Assembly (NCBI GenBank): GCA_016584305.1
Contig: JACEEZ010018080.1
Span: 109,501 to 173,500 of the forward strand
Length of the DNA: 64,000 nt
DNA from: Chionoecetes opilio
Taxonomy: Eukaryota; Arthropoda; Malacostraca; Decapoda; Majidae
Direction: 5' to 3'
Below, piece by piece: positions 59,721 to 64,000 of this stretch; within the stretch, counting starts at the first letter, position 1; each line of letters opens with the position of its first letter. Position numbers and translations under genes: made by a program. The notes beneath the pieces were generated by a model that worked only from the letters and a program-made list of their open reading frames with translations, searched no databases and had not been told where the DNA came from.

Positions 59721-60039
59721 AATGGCGGAAGACTATACTGACATGCTGCCCACAGTGCCCATCAATCCCAGCATCGGCGGCGAGAACATGGGGGGGTGGG
59801 GTGGGGGGGAAGGAGCCTTTAATCATCACGGGCGTCGCTTTAAAAATCCTGCCTACGCCACCATGAGCAAAGGCTTATACATAACAGCCCTCAAAACAAG
59901 CCTACAAGCCTAACAAGGCAAAACAATCCTACAGGCGCTACAAAAAAAACACACGGCCTAACATGCCAGATCCCACAAAACTACATTACTAACATTAGTG
60001 AAAACAGATAAACTGACACTCGTATGGTGAAATGGTAAA

Positions 60040-60755
60040 TATGCAGTTTAAACCAATACTCCCTATTGACCAATACTTTCCTAACCTAAATGGGGGGGTT
60101 GAGCCCCCAGAACTCCCTGCTAGTTAACTAACCTGGCCTGCTGGGCATTGATCCCGTAACCTAACCTCGCTGGGCATTGATCCCGTAACCTAACCTCGCT
60201 GGGGGTTCTTGCCCCCCCAGACCCCCCTTGTGCTATTTATCATTTCCGCCAGCTGTTGTAGGGATAAGAAATACTCCTTATGATGAGAACTAAAGGTTCA
60301 GGATACTTAAAACCACCGATCATGCATTGGTTTAAACTGCACTTATACCGGTGGTATCAACACTTCCTAAGTCACGTATACAGTAAAATATCGATTTCAT
60401 TCATTACCTCAGAGCTTACTTCTTGACAGGTCTTCATAGTAGTAACACACTCGTCGAATTAGTTTGATCTATATAAGTGCAGTTACTACCAATACACGAT
60501 CGGTGGTTTTAAGTATCCTGAAGCTTTAGTTCTAATCATAAGGAGTATTTATAACCCCTACAACAGCCGTCGAAGATGCAAAATAACAGAAGGGGGGTCT
60601 AGGGGGGGGGGGGCGAACCCCCCCCCAGCGTGGCTAGGTTACGTAATCAATGCCCATGTTAGGTTAGTGAACTAGCAAGGGGGTCTGGGGGGCGCACCCT
60701 CTCCAGTTATGTCAGGAAAGTATTGGTCAATAGGGAGTATTGGTTGAAACTTTAT
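60040..60755. repeat. Foldback repeat with ~300-bp inverted arms
   Basis: The left arm (about 60045-60345) starts CAGTTTAAACCAATACTCCC and contains TACTCCTTATGATGAGAACT and AAAACCACCGATC. The right arm (about 60478-60755) is its reverse complement, ending TCAATAGGGAGTATTGGTTG. The arms differ by small indels, including G-run length. A 43-bp unit (GCTGGGCATTGATCCCGTAA..CCTAACCTC) is duplicated in the left arm. Confidence 0.83.
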
Positions 60756-60904
60756 ATTTACAGTCCTCCTTCCTACGTAGGCATAAGTATAAAACAAGCT
60801 CATTATCCAAAGTTTGGCTTGTTACAAAAAGCTGAGGATATACTGCATGCAGTTTAATGCATTACAATGCACGTAGTTATAAGTCCTTACGATCTGTCAA
60901 TTTG

Positions 60905-61035
60905 CAGTAATTTTAATCCCTACAACACTCTTCGGAAATGAAAAAATAACAACGGGGGTCAGGGGGGAGGCGCAGCCCTACCAGTTAGGTCAGGAGAGTA
61001 CTGGTCAATAGGGAGTATTGTACTAAACTGCAGTT
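60905..61035. repeat. Partial third arm of the foldback family
   Basis: AATCCCTACAACACTCTTCG through ACTGGTCAATAGGGAGTATT matches the right arm at 60555-60750, with the middle shortened. Confidence 0.75.
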
Positions 61036-61949
61036 ATACCAAAGCTGAGCCCGAGACACCCTCGGTTGAAACTTATACCTGGTATATCACGGCGTTCGGG
61101 ATGCCCTTTACTTGGTTAAGGGTTTGGGCGTGGCCGCTTAGAGCGTAACATTCCCTCCAGCTGGAGGCTAAAAGTGGACCTCAGACTCTACGCCTCACCC
61201 CTCTGCTCCCTGCACAGGACTGAGGTGATCCTCCTCTTCTGACGTCAGATACGACACTTGAAACTATTGAGGGTTCGTTCACTTCCCAGTGAGCTAGTTC
61301 ACTTGTACTAACCTTAACTGTTCTCGTCTATTTTACTACAGAATCAAGATACTCAAAGATGCTATGCTAAAGAAATCATACAATGTCTTGCTATCAATAG
61401 CCACAGACATACTGTTAGTAGTAGTAGTATGTCCACATTTGATCTAACATACCGAGGTCTCGTTCACTTCCTAATGAGCTACTTCACTTGTTCTAAATAT
61501 TATCGTCTATTTTACAGCAGTTTTAACACACTTAAAGGTGATGTGCTGAAGTAATGATATAACGCCCGGCGATGACACCCAGAGAGGCATCGCGAGTATA
61601 ATATTTATATCAATATCTGATCTTAAACTGGCTTCCCCCCCCCCCTCTCTCTCTCTCTCGTAATATCTTAATTTAAAGTATAGTAAGCTAAAATGAATCG
61701 ATAACTACAGGTTTTACGAAACGATAGCATGAGGAGGAGGAGCGGTGAATGGGTGATGACAATGCTTAGTTAATGGGATGTTTCAAGGCAAAGCTACCAT
61801 GGTAGTATAAAATATAGCCTTGATACACTCTCTCTCTCTCTCTATCGACCCAAAACCAAAAATTATGATATATATTCTTATATTCATTATACTCAAAAGT
61901 AAATTGAAAATCATCCAGTAAAAATGTAAAGATCTCTAGGCTGGACTGC
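61036..61949. other. Intergenic, nothing recognised
   Basis: Contains a C/CT-rich run at 61636-61660 and (CT)n at 61826-61844. GTTCACTTCC(C/T)A(G/A)TGAGCTA occurs at about 61275 and 61463. No coding potential. Confidence 0.45.
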
Positions 61950-62420
61950 CCTCAATGTTTCAAGATCCTAAATACGCCCCTGCGTGGCCAAACGATCACA
62001 TAACCTCCTTGGCGGAGGTCATAACTCGTTATTACTGTGAAGATTATTGACCTTCGTCCTTCCTTCCATACCCAAGTCTCATTTACATGCGTGATGTATG
62101 GTACAATTATTATTGCATCTTTTATTTCTACTTGCATGCCCATAATCTTTTCTACAGATCCAACCACTTTTTTCTCTCCCTTAAAGCGTTCATTTCTCGT
62201 CCAGCCTTCCATGCTTCCATACTTGCACATATTTGAACAAAGATACTTATATTGATGAATCGTCTCAAAACTTTCCCCTTTCATCATAATTTTGCATTCA
62301 TTTGGACACTCAAAAACTCATACTCTATATGAGCTCTCAAAATGTACCTCATCACTTTTACTCCTTTCAAAAACCATCACCTTACCCTTGTTAACATGCA
62401 TCCCTCAGCTTCCGTCTTCT
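61950..62420 (-). mobile_element. LINE reverse-transcriptase C-terminal fragment
   Basis: The minus strand reads 'NKGKVMVFERSKSDEVHFES' and, after frame changes, 'ETIHQYKYLCSNMCKYGSME', 'KKVVGSVEKIMGMQ' and 'DAIIIVPYITHVNETWVWKE'. This is the stretch after the catalytic site in LINEs (usual core: FKYLGS, KYGSMEGE, LTYASETW). It is decayed. Confidence 0.75.
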
Positions 62421-62484
62421 ACACACTATCAACACGCTACAAGCTTATAATGGGTCATTCTCATGTTCTGCACTGAACAGTATC

Positions 62485-62713
62485 CAGTGGCGTCACCACG
62501 ACGGGGTGGGGGTGGTGGGGGGGGGTCTCGGAGGGACTCAGTACCCCTAAATCAATTTAGGGGTCCCTAAGGGGTTTTCAGCCCCCTGAAAAATCATGCG
62601 ACGATTCAGTAAAAAGCACGCTTCTGTACTGTTAGCAGCTAATATGATACCATCCCATAGATCCATTGCAGCTCCAGCGCCCCAAAAAATCTTTATCCCT
62701 GGTGTCGCCACTG
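62485..62713. mobile_element. MITE, CAGTGGCGTCACCA ends
   Basis: The left end CAGTGGCGTCACCACG and the right end reversed CAGTGGCGACACCAGG form TIRs. Flanking octamers ACAGTATC and ACTGTAGG match at 5 of 8 positions. G-runs near the left end resemble the related elements. Confidence 0.65.
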
Positions 62714-63438
62714 ACTGTAGGGTGGGTTGGGGATGTACCGTACACTTTTTTTTTTTTAAATCAGGAAAAAAAAAATTGAGTGAAATCTGAATTTTTTTAT
62801 TATGTATTACAAAATATAAGATATGGACTACATTATGTGTAAGGCACAACTCTGGCAACATGATAAAAGTAACTGAAAAATAGGCCCGAAAAAAATAACT
62901 AAAAACGTACGGACCATCCATAGGTGAGGACGCTCCATACAGAGATATTTATCGATAAGTAAAAAAAAAAATTGAAAATAAAAAAATCAAGCACAGTTGA
63001 ATTAGGGCAACACATTTCATGAAATGGACCCTAGTGATGAAATCAAATCAATTTATATTAGCAATATAATAGTGCAAGCAATTTTAATCAATTAAAAAGT
63101 GAAAGTAAAAAAAAAGTGAAAATAAATTTTGACTTTGAAGTTCCTGGATTTTTTTTTTTAATATATATTTGCAATCCTATTAATACTTTCATTACCCTAC
63201 ATAATGTACTTAATCATGGAAGTGCTTCTGTAGCACTTCCAGAAGGGAAACATAAATTAATAATTATTTATAATAAATGCAGATGATTTAATGCAATATT
63301 TGGCATATTTTAATTTGATTGAACTTAACACTGCTTGGAATTACCTTTAGAATGTAGATATAGGCCTATAGCCTAGTTTCATTAGGCTACACAATCTTGA
63401 CAAGCATGGATTAACCTAGTTTAGGCACCTTAACCACC
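62714..63438. other. AT-rich, nothing recognised
   Basis: Several T- and A-runs (62747-62760, 62960-62975, 63152-63162). TAGCACTTCCAGAAGGG pairs imperfectly with GGAAGTGCTTCTGTAGCAC at 63218-63245 as a small hairpin. No gene recognised. Confidence 0.45.
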
Positions 63439-63990
63439 TTACCTAATATTGTAGCCTCTTAACGAGTGTGCAAATTTGATGAACCGCTGAAGCCTAGCGG
63501 TTGGGGCTGGCAAAGGAGCCAGCAAGACCCCTATCACTTGATCAGGCTCTATTTCTGCTATGTCCTCCATCCCAGGAAGATGAAGGTGTTTTCCTTCACC
63601 CATTTTGGTGGACTTTCTTAGATACGACACATTAAACTTGGTGGGGTTTTCGGAACAATCAATAATTTTGGCAACATAATTGACAGGAGTGCCCTTCATC
63701 TTCCCTTCCTCGACTTTTAGTTCCACCAAGATGAAATCCCCCCAACTCCGGAGCCTTATTTTCGAATATGCTAGCAGCTTCTTCAAGTGGTGGGTCATCG
63801 TCAAAATCTTCGTCTGAATATTCAGAAGAGTCATTCAGTTCCAGCTGAGCATCCAATGCCTCTGAACTGTCCGAATCGTGTTCGGAGGTGGGGCCTTTTG
63901 GTGGCCTTCTTCTGGGGTGGAACACTCTTCTTCTCTTTCCGCGCCTGTTTTTCTCTCAAGCCCTCTATGGCCTCGCTGTCTTCCGTCAAA
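63439..63990 (-). pseudogene. C-terminal remnant of a probable pogo-type transposase, running off the window edge
   Basis: Three minus-strand frames join in order. 'ILTEDSEAIEGLREKQARKE' lies near the right edge. An acidic stretch 'SSEALDAQLELNDSSEYSDE' with DFDDD follows. Then comes 'GDFILVELKVEEGKMKGTPV', 'NYVAKIID', 'KFNVSYLRKS' and 'EIEPDQVIGVL', ending at 63439. The layout 'ILT..P' plus acidic linker plus a small GDFxLVxx..VxxFLR-like domain resembles the C-terminus of insect pogo/Jerky-like transposases as I recall them. Two frameshifts (near 63735 and 63900) disrupt it. The N-terminal part lies outside. Confidence 0.5.
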
Positions 63991-64000
63991 ATACAGGATT

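Overview
The window is eukaryotic, almost certainly arthropod and most likely a decapod crustacean. It has spliced genes with GT/AG introns, many interspersed TTAGG-type repeats (the arthropod telomere motif, here interstitial), long (TA)n tracts, and a dense mixture of non-LTR retrotransposons (CR1-like, jockey-like, RTE-like) and TA- or 8-bp-duplicating DNA transposons and MITEs. Nothing in it looks bacterial. The species assignment is inference.

Layout. 1-5.3 kb is repeat-rich flank with a terminal-inverted-repeat (TIR) element, a hAT-type MITE and a decayed CR1-like LINE. 5.4-13.5 kb holds a large plus-strand C2H2 zinc-finger gene whose middle is a coding minisatellite of about 37 units of 69 or 75 bp. 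Its last fingers are cut off by a 69-bp CR1 3' end inserted in reverse. 15.7-18.3 kb has a jockey-like fragment and then a 1.7-kb palindrome with arms of about 450 bp; the palindrome carries a truncated gene for a FEN1/XPG-like (PIN-fold) protein.

19.0-35.8 kb is one intact minus-strand gene of 13 coding exons encoding a 617-residue GMC-family flavin oxidoreductase. All splice phases agree. Its 9.3-kb first intron is a nest of transposons: pogo-like elements inside a pogo-like element, a hAT MITE with a perfect 8-bp duplication, a 152-bp satellite, an RTE-like LINE and a TTAGG-derived minisatellite.

36.7-44.7 kb is almost all mobile DNA and satellites, including a 3.9-kb element with long inverted arms into which a second RTE-like copy has gone. 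45.1-46.2 kb is an intact nine-finger C2H2 gene. 46.4-50 kb has more MITEs, one of which still holds the start of a pogo-type transposase. 50.7-52.6 kb has a possible three-exon gene for a 49-residue protein. 54-64 kb holds LINE fragments, MITEs, foldback repeats and, at the right edge, the C-terminal remnant of a probable transposase.

The host genes (two zinc-finger genes, the GMC enzyme, perhaps the small gene) share no obvious pathway. The main story is the impact of mobile elements on them: gene truncation, intron expansion and seeding of tandem repeats.
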